A DNA stretch of 64,000 nucleotides from Streptomyces albidoflavus (GTDB taxonomy: Bacteria; Actinomycetota; Actinomycetes; Streptomycetales; Streptomycetaceae): positions 78,450 to 142,449 of the forward strand of contig NZ_JOII01000015.1 in assembly GCF_000719955.1 (NCBI RefSeq), read 5' to 3'. The notes under the pieces were generated by a model. That model made no database searches. It was not told where the DNA came from and worked only from the letters and a program-made list of their open reading frames with translations. The first letter of the stretch is position 1. The number at the start of each line of letters is the position of its first letter. Both the position numbers and the translations under genes were made by a program. Shown here one piece after another: positions 29,062 to 37,060 of the stretch.

Positions 29062-29802
29062 ATGACCGCCGCCGCGCCGCCCGATCCGCACACCCGCCGC
29101 CACCTCACCTGGGACGGCTGCTTCAACGTCCGCGACCTCGGCGGCCTCGGCCGCCACGCCCCCGGTGCCTTCGTCCGCGCCGACTCCGTCGAGAAGCTCA
29201 CCGCCGCCGGCTGGGCCGCCGCCCACGCCCACGGCGTACGCACCGTCCTCGACCTGCGCAACGACGACGAACGCGGCACCGACGCCGCACCCCGCCCCGA
29301 CGGGATCACCACCGTGCGCCTCCCGCTCGACGGCATCGAGGACACCGCCTTCTGGGAGCCCTGGTTCACCGACTGGCGCTGGGGCACGCCTCTGCACTAC
29401 CGGCCGTTCCTCGACCACTTCCCCGAGCGCGTCGCCGCCACCGCCGAGGCCCTCGCCGCCGCCGCGCCGGGCGGCGTCGCCTTCCACTGCGCCGCCGGAC
29501 GCGACCGCACCGGCCTCGTCTCCCTGCTCCTCCTCTCCCTCGCCGGCGCCACCCCCGAGGAGATCGCCGCCGACTACGCCCTCAGCGAGGCCCGGATGAC
29601 CCCCGTCTTCACCGCCCTGGGCCGCGCCGAGGAGGCCGCCCAGCTCGTCGCCGCCTACCGGTCCCACGCCACCAGCCCCTACGCCGAGATGCTCAAGGTC
29701 GCCCGCCGGTTCGACGGTGCCGCCTACCTGGCCGCCGCCGGGGTGCCCGGGACGACCGTCGCGGCGCTCCGGGCCCGGGCCACGGGACAGCCCCGGGGCT
29801 GA
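29062..29802 (+). CDS. Tyrosine-protein phosphatase (MptpB-like)
   Basis: A 246-residue phosphatase with the P-loop His-Cys-Ala-Ala-Gly-Arg-Asp-Arg-Thr-Gly near 145, the Cys-X5-Arg active site of atypical protein tyrosine phosphatases. An Arg-Asp-Leu-Gly-Gly segment near the N-terminus is characteristic of the MptpB-like group, which can also act on phosphoserine or phosphoinositides. ATG 29062 has GAGGGAGGGGA upstream. No signal peptide. It is convergent with the phospholipid operon, with only 22 bases between the two genes. Confidence 0.9.
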   Translation: MTAAAPPDPHTRRHLTWDGCFNVRDLGGLGRHAPGAFVRADSVEKLTAAGWAAAHAHGVRTVLDLRNDDERGTDAAPRPDGITTVRLPLDGIEDTAFWEPWFTDWRWGTPLHYRPFLDHFPERVAATAEALAAAAPGGVAFHCAAGRDRTGLVSLLLLSLAGATPEEIAADYALSEARMTPVFTALGRAEEAAQLVAAYRSHATSPYAEMLKVARRFDGAAYLAAAGVPGTTVAALRARATGQPRG

Positions 29803-29824
29803 CACGGAAGCGGGGTACGCCGCC

Positions 29825-31030
29825 TCACGCCCAGCCCCGCACGATCAGCCCGAGCCCCACCGCGAACCCGCCGCCGAGCAGCACCAGGTACACCCCGTAC
29901 AACCGCCGCAGCCGGTGCAGCAGGAAACCGAGGAGGCCGAACGCGGCGCCCACGCCCAGCGTCCGGGCGCCGCGCGCCGCCGTGCTGTGCAGCAGCCACG
30001 CACCGGTGTCCGTCCCGGCGCGGCCCGCCTCGGCGGCGTACACCTTGAAGGGGACGCCGTTCCAGGGCTGGGCGTGGACCGCGAGGGCGCCGTCCCGCTC
30101 CAGCGCCACGCGGGCCTCGCTCCGCATCCGCTCCGTGGTCAGCGGCGCGGGCAGCTCCGCGCCGGCCGCCGCCAGGTGCAGCGCCAGCAGACCGCCCGCC
30201 ACGCTCCCGGCGAGCGCCGCCAGCGACACCCGCAGCGCCGACCGGGGCACCGCCGCGCAGACGACGCCCAGCAGCAGCTCCGGCATCAACGGCCAGCTCA
30301 GCGCCTCCGCGCACGCCCACACGAAGGCGAGCAGCAGACCCCGCCGGGCGACCAGCGCCGCCACCCGCCGCCGCACGGCCGAGTCCCGCAGCGGCTCGGC
30401 GACGGTACGGGCGTGCAGCGCGGCCACCGCCGCACGGGCCTCCTCCGGTTCCGCCGAGGGGCCGAGCGGGGCGCCTACGCGGACCCGGACCAGCGCCGGG
30501 CGGAGCCTGCCGTGCTTGGGCAGCAGCCGCCCCGTCCCCGCGATGCCGACCGGCACCACCGGCACCCCCGCCTCCCGGGCCAGCAGCAGCGCGCCCCGGT
30601 GGAAGGTGCCGAGCCGCCCGTCGTCCGCGCCCCGCGTCCCCTCGGGGAAGAGCACCACGGCGCGGCCCGCCCGCAGTTCCGCCGTGCGCTCCAGCAGGTC
30701 CCCGAGGCCGCCCCCGGTCCGCCGCACCGGGAAGCCGGCCGCCAGCCGCCCGCAGATCCGGCGCCGCCACGGCGAGGCGAACCAGTAGTCGGCGGCGGCG
30801 CCGATCAGCGGGGCGTGCCGGGCGTCGAGCGTGGCGAGGAGCGCCGCGGTGTCGGCGTGCGAGGTGTGGTTGGCGACCACCACGCACCCGCCGGGCGGCA
30901 GCGCCCCGCGCCGCTCCACCCCGCCGGTCAGCGTCAGCACGCACCACCACAGGAGGCGGCGCAGCAGGGCGCCCGCCCGGGGTGCGGGGCGCGCGGTGCG
31001 GGGCGCCGCCTCGGGCGCGGCCGCGCTCAC
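29825..31030 (-). CDS. 1-acyl-glycerol-3-phosphate acyltransferase domain fused to a membrane domain
   Basis: A 401-residue protein. Residues about 25-215 form a PlsC-type acyltransferase with the catalytic Asn-His-Thr-Ser-His-Ala-Asp and the substrate-binding Phe-Pro-Glu-Gly-Thr-Arg-Gly. The C-terminal half (about 235-400) contains several hydrophobic helices and looks like a separate SNARE-associated/DedA-type or transporter-like domain. It would make phosphatidate from lysophosphatidate, the substrate for the CdsA-like enzyme before it. GTG 31030 overlaps the stop of that upstream gene (GTGA), so the two are translationally coupled. Confidence 0.88.
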   Translation of the reverse strand: MSAAAPEAAPRTARPAPRAGALLRRLLWWCVLTLTGGVERRGALPPGGCVVVANHTSHADTAALLATLDARHAPLIGAAADYWFASPWRRRICGRLAAGFPVRRTGGGLGDLLERTAELRAGRAVVLFPEGTRGADDGRLGTFHRGALLLAREAGVPVVPVGIAGTGRLLPKHGRLRPALVRVRVGAPLGPSAEPEEARAAVAALHARTVAEPLRDSAVRRRVAALVARRGLLLAFVWACAEALSWPLMPELLLGVVCAAVPRSALRVSLAALAGSVAGGLLALHLAAAGAELPAPLTTERMRSEARVALERDGALAVHAQPWNGVPFKVYAAEAGRAGTDTGAWLLHSTAARGARTLGVGAAFGLLGFLLHRLRRLYGVYLVLLGGGFAVGLGLIVRGWA

Positions 31031-31890
31031 GCCGCCACCACCAGGGCCAGGGCGAGCGCGACGAGCAGCGAGTCGATCCGGTCCAGCAGCCCGCCGAACC
31101 CGGGCAGCCAGCTCCCCGCGTCCTTCACCCCCGCCTCCCGCTTCACCATCGACTCCAGCAGGTCCCCGAAGACGCACCCGCCGAGCGCCGCCGCCCACAG
31201 CCCCGGCGACCAGGCCCCGAGCGCCGCCAGCACCGCACCCGTCGCCGCCGCCGCGCCGACCACCCCGGCCCAGGTCTTCGCCGGGGAGAGCGGCGACAGC
31301 GGCCGGGCCAGGCGCCCCCGACGGCCCAGCGCCGTCCCGCCGCACCACGCGCCGACGTCCCCGAAGGAGACGGCCACGCCCACCGCGAGCGCCGCCGGGC
31401 CGAGCAGGACCAGGCCGCACAGCGCCACCGGTATCCACAGCAGACCGAAGACCGTCCGCCCCGCCCGGGTGAACCCCCGCTCCGCGTCCCCGCCCAGCAG
31501 CGCGGGCAGGGCGGCCGCGAGCAGCAGCAGCGCCGCCGCCTGGAGGCCGAGCCGCTCCGGGGCCCGCCACGCGAGCAGCGGCAGCAGCAGGGCCGCGCCG
31601 GTCAGCACCGCCCACTCGCCCCGGCCCAGCTCCGCCAGTCGCGCGTACTCGGCGACCGCGACCACCCCGAGCCCCGCCGCCAGCCCGAACGCCCCCGGGG
31701 GCCCGGCGAGGAACGCCCCGAGGTAGAGCGGCGCGGCCAGCGCCCAGGTGCGCCACCGGCGCCGCAGCTCCGCCCGGAGCCGTACCCGGGCCGGGAGCGT
31801 GGCGACGGCGACGCCGCCGAGGCCCAGCGCCCCGCCGACCACCGGGACGGCGCGGGCGAGCAGCTCCGTGGTGGCGAGGGCGGCGGTCAT
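31027..31890 (-). CDS. Phosphatidate cytidylyltransferase (CdsA-like)
   Basis: A 287-residue multi-helix membrane enzyme making CDP-diacylglycerol from phosphatidate and CTP. The CDS signature is clear near the C-terminus: Ser-Met-Val-Lys-Arg, then Val-Lys-Asp, then Leu-Leu-Asp-Arg-Ile-Asp. The usual His before Gly-Gly is Phe here. It is the middle gene of a minus-strand operon; its ATG at 31890 overlaps the end of the CDP-alcohol transferase gene (ATGA). It is probably a paralogue of the housekeeping CdsA. Confidence 0.9.
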   Translation of the reverse strand: MTAALATTELLARAVPVVGGALGLGGVAVATLPARVRLRAELRRRWRTWALAAPLYLGAFLAGPPGAFGLAAGLGVVAVAEYARLAELGRGEWAVLTGAALLLPLLAWRAPERLGLQAAALLLLAAALPALLGGDAERGFTRAGRTVFGLLWIPVALCGLVLLGPAALAVGVAVSFGDVGAWCGGTALGRRGRLARPLSPLSPAKTWAGVVGAAAATGAVLAALGAWSPGLWAAALGGCVFGDLLESMVKREAGVKDAGSWLPGFGGLLDRIDSLLVALALALVVAA

Positions 31891-32546
31891 CGGGTGCCCC
31901 CGGTGGCGGCGGCCGACGGGGCGGCGGAGGGCGGCGTGGCCCCGTACGGGGCGGCGCTCCCGGCGCGGTCCGCCGCGCCCAGCTCCCGCCACAGGCGGGC
32001 CCCGCGCAGCAGGGCGGTGGCGGCGGAGCCCGCGGCGAGCACCGCGAGGACCGGGGCGTACCAGCCGGTGGCGGCGGCCACGACGGCGAGCAGGCAGCGC
32101 TCCGTCTTGCCGGCCGGACCGCCGTTGAGCCGGGGTGCCCCGGCCGCCGCCCCCGCCAGCGACACCCAGGAGGGCAGCGTCGCGGCGCAGGCCGCCAGGG
32201 CGACCAGCCAGCCCGGTGCCACTGCCCAGAACGCCGCGATCACCAGGAGGTCGGCGGCCCGGTCGCCCGCCTCGTTGAGCAGTGCGCCGCGCCGGGTGGA
32301 GCGGCCGGTGTCGCGGGCCAGCGCGCCGTCGAGGTTGGCGCAGGCCAGCCGCGCCGCCAGCAGGAGCGCGACGGGGGCGGCGGCCCAGCCCGCCGGGAGA
32401 AGGGCGAGGGCCCCGCCGGCCGCCGCGGCGGCGGCGACGCCGGCGGCGGTGAGGGCGTCGGGGGAGATCCGGCGCCGGGCGAGCGCGCCGCGCACCCCGG
32501 ACAGCCGGTCCGCGTACCAGGGCTTCAGTGCGTAGAGGCCGTTCAT
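31887..32546 (-). CDS. CDP-alcohol phosphatidyltransferase-like protein with degenerate motif
   Basis: A 219-residue membrane protein of the CDP-alcohol phosphatidyltransferase type, first gene of the operon. The family motif needs four Asp: D-x2-D-G-x2-A-R-x8-G-x3-D-x3-D. Here the core Leu-Asp-Gly-Ala-Leu-Ala-Arg is kept, but the first Asp is Ala (Cys-Ala-Asn-Leu-Asp-Gly) and the third is Asn (Gly-Ala-Leu-Leu-Asn-Glu-Ala-Gly-Asp). Two metal ligands are therefore changed, so activity or metal use may be unusual. ATG 32546 fits the common start Met-Asn-Gly-Leu-Tyr-Ala-Leu-Lys-Pro. Alternative: a non-catalytic partner. Confidence 0.8.
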   Translation of the reverse strand: MNGLYALKPWYADRLSGVRGALARRRISPDALTAAGVAAAAAAGGALALLPAGWAAAPVALLLAARLACANLDGALARDTGRSTRRGALLNEAGDRAADLLVIAAFWAVAPGWLVALAACAATLPSWVSLAGAAAGAPRLNGGPAGKTERCLLAVVAAATGWYAPVLAVLAAGSAATALLRGARLWRELGAADRAGSAAPYGATPPSAAPSAAATGGTR

Positions 32547-33125
32547 GGCTCCGACTCTGGCGGCGCGGAGCGGGGGCCGGAACGGTGCGCGTACTCAGAG
32601 GCTCTGAGTACGGCCGCCGGGGCGGGCGGTGTGGGGGCGGGGGAGCGGTGTGGGGTGGGCCACCCGGTCGGCGCAGGCCGCTCCGGCGGGCGGAAACCCG
32701 GTGTGAGCTGGCGCGGAAGGGGCGCGGAGGCGGCTCACTAGGGGCGCGTTCGGAAGAAGCCGTCTCAGATAGTAGGAAGTCCGAGTAACTGTGGAGACAG
32801 AAGCGGGCCGCGGGTCTAGCTTTGTAGGAGCCGAACGTCTCGCTGGAACCAGCGAATGACGGGTGTGCCTCCGCGCCCCGAGCAGGCAATCCCTGCTGGC
32901 CCGGAGCCCCGTCCCTCCCGGCGCTCGACCTCCCGCGCGATCTTCCGGCGGCCGCCCACCCGGCCGCCCGGCCCGGTCGCGGGGTTCAAGCCACCCGTTC
33001 CGGACGCGGTCCGCCGTGTCGCGGGCCGAGGCGGCCGCCCGTTCCCCAGGTCCAGCGCCTCCCGCCGATCCCGGCGAGACCGTCCGGCGCCCCAGTGATC
33101 CCAGCGATCCCCAAGGAGTCTCCCC
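32547..33125. other. Gene-free 579-base region with a 16-bp palindrome
   Basis: No gene could be supported between the divergent phospholipid operon and the 44-residue ORF. The middle is less GC-rich and contains a perfect palindrome, TCGCTGGAACCAGCGA (32840-32855), and a GTCTC/GAGAC pair (32762-32766, 32794-32798). It probably holds the divergent promoters and a long leader for the leuB side. A small RNA cannot be excluded. Confidence 0.4.
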
Positions 33126-33260
33126 ATGTCCGCAGAGACGACCTCCGCCCGCCGCTCCCGCCGCGTCCACCGGGCCACCGAGACCGACCGCCGCAACGCC
33201 GCCGCCGCACTCCAGCGCGCCCTGGACCGCCGCGACAACGGCGGCTCGACCGGTCACTGA
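33126..33260 (+). CDS. Small basic protein upstream of leuB (44 aa)
   Basis: A 44-residue ORF with a well placed AAGGAG about 8 bases before ATG 33126. The product begins Met-Ser-Ala-Glu-Thr-Thr-Ser-Ala-Arg-Arg and is rich in Arg, Ala and Asp. It looks helical (Asn-Ala-Ala-Ala-Ala-Leu-Gln-Arg-Ala-Leu). It ends 104 bases before leuB on the same strand. The Ile/Leu/Val content is too low for an attenuation leader, so it is more likely a microprotein of unknown function. Confidence 0.55.
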   Translation: MSAETTSARRSRRVHRATETDRRNAAAALQRALDRRDNGGSTGH

Positions 33261-33364
33261 GCCACTGCACCGCGCCCGCCCGGCCCCACGGCCACGGGCG
33301 GGCGCGTACGTCCGCATGATGGACGGTCCGTGTCACCCCGTGGGACGAGGAGTAGGGTGCGACC

Positions 33365-34405
33365 ATGTCTCGCAGCATCAATCTCGCAGTGATCCCCGGT
33401 GACGGCATCGGCCAGGAGGTCGTGGCCCAGGGTCTGAAGGTCCTCAACGCGGTCCTCCCCGAGGATGTGAAGCTGGAGGCCAAGGAGTACGACCTCGGCG
33501 CGCGCCGCTGGCACCGCACGGGCGAGACCCTGCCCGACGCGGAGCTGGAGGCGCTCAAGGAGCACGACGCGATCCTCCTCGGCGCCATCGGCGACCCCTC
33601 GGTCCCCTCCGGCGTCCTCGAGCGCGGCCTGCTGCTGAAGCTCCGCTTCGCCTTCGACCACTTCGTCAACCTCCGCCCCTCGAAGCTCTTCCCGAACACC
33701 GCCACCCCGCTGGCCGGCCGTCCGGAGATCGACTTCGTGGTGGTCCGCGAGGGCACCGAGGGCCCCTACACGGGCAACGGCGGCTCGCTGCGCACCGGCA
33801 CCCCCGCCGAGGTCGCCACCGAGGTCAGCGTCAACACGGCGTACGGCGTGGAGCGCGTGGTCCGTGACGCCTTCGCCCGCGCCCAGGCGCGGCCCCGCAA
33901 GAAGCTCACGCTGGTCCACAAGAACAACGTGCTGGTCTTCGCCGGCCACCTGTGGAAGAACACCTTCGACAAGGTCGCCGCCGAGTACCCGGACGTCACC
34001 ACCGACTACCTGCACGTCGACGCCGCGACGATCTTCTTCGTCACCCAGCCCGAGCGGTTCGACGTCATCGTCACCGACAACCTCTTCGGCGACATCATCA
34101 CCGACCTCGCCGCGGCCGTCACCGGCGGCATCGGCCTGGCCGCCTCCGGCAACATCAACCCGACGGGCGCCTTCCCGTCGATGTTCGAGCCGGTCCACGG
34201 CTCCGCCCCCGACATCGCCGGGCAGGGCAAGGCCGACCCGACCGCCACCATCCTCTCCGTCGCCCTTCTGCTGCGGCACCTCGGCTACGAGGCCCAGGCC
34301 GCCCGCATCGAGGAGGCCGTCTCCGCCGACCTCGCGGAGCGTGACGGCACAGCGCGGACCACCGACGCCATCGGCGACGCGCTCGCCGGACGAGTAGCCG
34401 GCTGA
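33365..34405 (+). CDS. leuB: 3-isopropylmalate dehydrogenase
   Basis: A 346-residue NAD-dependent enzyme that oxidatively decarboxylates 3-isopropylmalate in leucine synthesis. It shows Ile-Pro-Gly-Asp-Gly-Ile-Gly at the N-terminus, the substrate-binding [14 protein letters not shown] for the catalytic Lys, and the metal and NAD segment Asp-Asn-Leu-Phe-Gly-Asp-Ile through Pro-Val-His-Gly-Ser-Ala-Pro-Asp. Length is usual. GAGGAG lies about 13 bases before ATG 33365. A strong terminator follows, so ilvE is a separate unit. leuC and leuD are not in the window. Confidence 0.97.
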   Translation: MSRSINLAVIPGDGIGQEVVAQGLKVLNAVLPEDVKLEAKEYDLGARRWHRTGETLPDAELEALKEHDAILLGAIGDPSVPSGVLERGLLLKLRFAFDHFVNLRPSKLFPNTATPLAGRPEIDFVVVREGTEGPYTGNGGSLRTGTPAEVATEVSVNTAYGVERVVRDAFARAQARPRKKLTLVHKNNVLVFAGHLWKNTFDKVAAEYPDVTTDYLHVDAATIFFVTQPERFDVIVTDNLFGDIITDLAAAVTGGIGLAASGNINPTGAFPSMFEPVHGSAPDIAGQGKADPTATILSVALLLRHLGYEAQAARIEEAVSADLAERDGTARTTDAIGDALAGRVAG

Positions 34406-34422
34406 CCCGGCGCGCGACACCC

Positions 34423-34461
34423 GAAGCCGCCGGGTCCCCCACGGGACAACCCGGCGGCTTC
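34423..34461 (+). terminator. leuB terminator
   Basis: GAAGCCGCCGGGT (34423-34435) pairs perfectly with ACCCGGCGGCTTC (34449-34461). It lies 18 bases after the leuB stop codon. Confidence 0.75.
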
Positions 34462-34590
34462 CTCATGGGCGGCCCCGGGTGCGACAACCCAGGGCCCGCG
34501 CTCACCCCGCCCCCCCCTGCCGCTCCGCCGCGTGACACGTTCGGCGGGGCGGAGGACTCCTCGGCGTTCCCTCACCGCCCCCTCCGGCGC

Positions 34591-34596
34591 GATAAT
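34591..34596 (+). promoter_or_regulatory. Possible -10 element for ilvE
   Basis: GATAAT is close to the TANNNT/TATAAT consensus and would place the transcription start about 145 bases before ilvE. No good -35 was seen. Confidence 0.3.
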
Positions 34597-34640
34597 CGAA
34601 CGTGGGGCCGCGGAAAATGAGGCGATACCCGGACGTCCGT

Positions 34641-34690
34641 GTGGTGCACAGCTGACCGGAGTGCGAGACAGCACCCCGGCCACGCACCAC
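34641..34690 (+). promoter_or_regulatory. Structured leader hairpin upstream of ilvE
   Basis: An outer 7-base stem, GTGGTGC (34641-34647) with GCACCAC (34684-34690), encloses an inner stem of CCGG and GTGC (34656-34664) with GCAC and CCGG (34671-34679), capped by GAGACA. It lies in the probable 5' UTR and could be a regulatory RNA element or an operator. No known riboswitch was recognised, and no Ile/Leu/Val-rich leader ORF is present. Confidence 0.4.
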
Positions 34691-34746
34691 TCAGGGGTAC
34701 GGGCGTGAGCGCGGTCCGTCACCACCACACGTGAAGGACACCACTC

Positions 34747-35835
34747 ATGACGACGCCGACGATCGAACTGAAGCCCTCCGCGCACCCGCTCCCGGAGGCC
34801 GAGCGCGAGGCGATCCTCGCCCGCCCCGGCTTCGGCCGGCACTTCACCGACCACATGGTCACCGTGAAGTGGACCGAGGGCCGCGGCTGGCACGACGGCC
34901 AGCTCGTCCCCTACGGGCCGCTCTCCCTCGACCCCGCCACCAACGTCCTCCACTACGCGCAGGAGATCTTCGAGGGGCTCAAGGCGTACCGCCGCCCCGA
35001 CGGCTCCGTGGCGACCTTCCGCCCCGACGCCAACGCCCGCCGGTTCCAGGCCTCCGCGCGCCGCCTCGCCATGCCCGAGCTGCCCGTGGAGACCTTCATC
35101 GAGGCGTGCGACCTGCTGGTGGCGCAGGACAAGGCGTGGGTCCCGCCGCACGGCGGCGAGGAATCCCTCTACCTGCGGCCCTTCATGATCGCCACGGAGG
35201 TCGGGCTCGGCGTCAAGCCGGCCAACGAGTACCTCTTCGTGGTCATCGCCTCCCCGGCCGGCGCGTACTTCCCCGGCGGCGTCAAGCCCGTCTCGATCTG
35301 GCTCTCCGAGAACCGCGTCCGTGCCGTCCCCGGCGGCGTCGGCGACGCCAAGACCGGCGGCAACTACGCCGCCTCCCTCCTCGCCCAGGCCGAGGCCGCC
35401 GCCGAGGGCTGCGACCAGGTCGCCTACCTCGACGCGGTCGAGCACAAGTGGGTCGAGGAACTGGGCGGCATGAACCTCTGCTTCGTCTACGGCGACCGCC
35501 TCGTCACCCCCACCCTCACCGGCTCCCTCCTCGCCGGGATCACCCGCGACACCCTCCTCTCCCTCGCCGCCGACCTCGGCTACCGGGCCGAGGAGGGCCG
35601 CGTCTCCATCGACCAGTGGCGCGAGGACAGCCGCAGCGGCGCCCTGACCGAGGTCTTCGCCTGCGGCACGGCCGCCGTCATCACCCCGGTCGGCCGGGTC
35701 AAGACCGCCACCGACGAGTGGACCCAGGGCACCGGCGAACCCGGCGAGGCCACCCTGCGCCTCCGCGAGGCCCTCCTCGCCCTCCAGACGGGACGCACGG
35801 AGGACCGTCACGGGTGGATGCACCCGCTGGGCTGA
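34747..35835 (+). CDS. ilvE: Branched-chain amino acid aminotransferase
   Basis: A 362-residue PLP enzyme of fold type IV that makes the last step to Val, Leu and Ile. The PLP Lys lies in Glu-Leu-Gly-Gly-Met-Asn region context (Val-Glu-His-Lys-Trp-Val-Glu-Glu-Leu), and the phosphate-binding Gly-Thr-Ala-Ala-Val-Ile-Thr-Pro-Val is near 305. An N-terminal motif [12 protein letters not shown] is typical. ATG 34747 has GAAGGA upstream. Length is normal for the actinobacterial type. It completes the pathway with ilvBNC and leuB. Confidence 0.96.
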   Translation: MTTPTIELKPSAHPLPEAEREAILARPGFGRHFTDHMVTVKWTEGRGWHDGQLVPYGPLSLDPATNVLHYAQEIFEGLKAYRRPDGSVATFRPDANARRFQASARRLAMPELPVETFIEACDLLVAQDKAWVPPHGGEESLYLRPFMIATEVGLGVKPANEYLFVVIASPAGAYFPGGVKPVSIWLSENRVRAVPGGVGDAKTGGNYAASLLAQAEAAAEGCDQVAYLDAVEHKWVEELGGMNLCFVYGDRLVTPTLTGSLLAGITRDTLLSLAADLGYRAEEGRVSIDQWREDSRSGALTEVFACGTAAVITPVGRVKTATDEWTQGTGEPGEATLRLREALLALQTGRTEDRHGWMHPLG

Positions 35836-35899
35836 ACCTCGGGGGCCGGGGCGTGGGAGCGCCTGGTGCCGGTCCGACCGGTCTGACCGGACGAGCGGG

Positions 35900-35942
35900 A
35901 CGGCCCGTCGTCCCCGCAGCGGATGCGGGGGCGGCGGGCCGT
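35900..35942 (+). terminator. ilvE terminator
   Basis: ACGGCCCG (35900-35907) pairs with CGGGCCGT (35935-35942), and an inner CCCCGC/GCGGGG stem extends it. TTTCGG follows. Confidence 0.6.
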
Positions 35943-36036
35943 TTCGGTCCGGGGGCGGCGCCCAGGTCCCGACCCTCGGGGGTAAGGGGTGCCGTCGCGG
36001 CGTCGGGCTTACGCGCGCCGCGACGGGGCGCGCGGC

Positions 36037-36140
36037 GTACGGGGCGGCCACGGGGCGCGCGACCTGCGGCTTCACGGGGTACGGGGCGCGCGCCGTCCGG
36101 CCTGAGACGCGGCGCCGCAGGTACGGGGTGACGGGGCGGG
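36037..36140. repeat. Dispersed GC-rich repeat, copy B
   Basis: The gap 35943-36304 between ilvE and the urease-like operon is filled with imperfect units of GTACGGGGCGGCCACGGGGC followed by GCGCGACCTGCGGC. The 24-base block 36037-36060 recurs with one mismatch inside the cimA gene (41779-41802). The 36050-36088 part recurs in copy A (24765-24801). A further partial unit is at 36109-36140. No gene is visible. Confidence 0.55.
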
Positions 36141-36304
36141 GCTGCCCCTTACCCGGGCCGTCTCTGCGGGCTCCGGGCAGCCGCCCCGGCTCAAGCGCCG
36201 CCCACCCCGCCGTGCGCCGTCCATTGGAAAACCTAAACCCTTTAGATAGGCTGACGCTCCATCGCCCCGCGCCCGCCGCCCACCCCCATCCCTCCAGGAC
36301 CCCC

Positions 36305-37060
36305 ATGCGCCTGACCCCCACCGAACGCGACCGCCTCCTGATCTTCAACGCCGCCCAGCTCGCCCGGGCCCGGCAGGCGCGCGGGCTGCGGCTGAACGTC
36401 CCGGAGGCGACCGCGCTCATCTCGGACACGGTCTGCGAGGCGGCGCGGGACGGGGCGCGGCTGGCGGAGGCGGTGGCGGCGGGGCGGGCCGTGCTCGGGC
36501 CGGACGACGTGCTGCCGGGCGTCGCCGACGTGCTGACCGAGATCCAGGTCGAGGCGGTCTTCGAGGACGGGTCCCGGCTCGCCGTGCTGGCCGACCCCAT
36601 CGGAGGCGGCCACACCGGCGATCAGGCGCCCGGCGCCCTGCTCCCGGGCCCGCCCCACGCCGAGCCGAGTCCCATGCTGACCGTGGCGGTCACCAACACC
36701 GCCACGGTCCCGGTCAGCGTCACCTCGCACTTCCACTTCTTCGAGGCCAACCCGCGCCTGCGCTTCGACCGGGCCGCCGCCTACGGCATGCGCCTCGCCG
36801 TCCCGGCCGGCTCCTCGCTCCGCTTCGGCCCGGGCGAGACCCGCGAGGCGGGGCTGGTGCCGATCGGCGGGGCGCGCGTCGTGACCGGTTTCGCCGGGCT
36901 GGTCGACGGCCCGCTGGACGCCCCCGGCGCCCGCGCCGAGGCCCTGCGCCGCGCCGCCGCCTGCGGCTACCTCGGCGCCGAAGCACCCGGGACGGAGCCC
37001 GCCCCGCCCGGCACCACCCCCGCCCCGCCGGGCGCCCCCACCCCGGAGACCGACGCATGA
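36305..37060 (+). CDS. ureAB: Urease-like fused gamma and beta subunits
   Basis: A 251-residue fusion. Residues 1-100 match urease gamma (Arg-Leu-Thr-Pro-Thr-Glu-Arg-Asp, Leu-Asn-Val-Pro-Glu-Ala). Residues about 118-225 match urease beta, with Ser-His-Phe-His-Phe-Phe-Glu-Ala-Asn, Phe-Asp-Arg-Ala-Ala-Ala and Phe-Gly-Pro-Gly-Glu-Thr-Arg. A Pro/Gly/Ala tail ends the protein. These subunits are structural partners of the catalytic alpha subunit. The gene overlaps ureC by ATGA, so the two are coupled. The alpha subunit is divergent, so the complex may not act on urea. Confidence 0.9.
   Translation: MRLTPTERDRLLIFNAAQLARARQARGLRLNVPEATALISDTVCEAARDGARLAEAVAAGRAVLGPDDVLPGVADVLTEIQVEAVFEDGSRLAVLADPIGGGHTGDQAPGALLPGPPHAEPSPMLTVAVTNTATVPVSVTSHFHFFEANPRLRFDRAAAYGMRLAVPAGSSLRFGPGETREAGLVPIGGARVVTGFAGLVDGPLDAPGARAEALRRAAACGYLGAEAPGTEPAPPGTTPAPPGAPTPETDA

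Noticed and set aside
34641..34690. Known SAM or other riboswitch before ilvE
   Set aside because: Stem layout and loops match no riboswitch consensus that I know; kept only as an unnamed structured leader.
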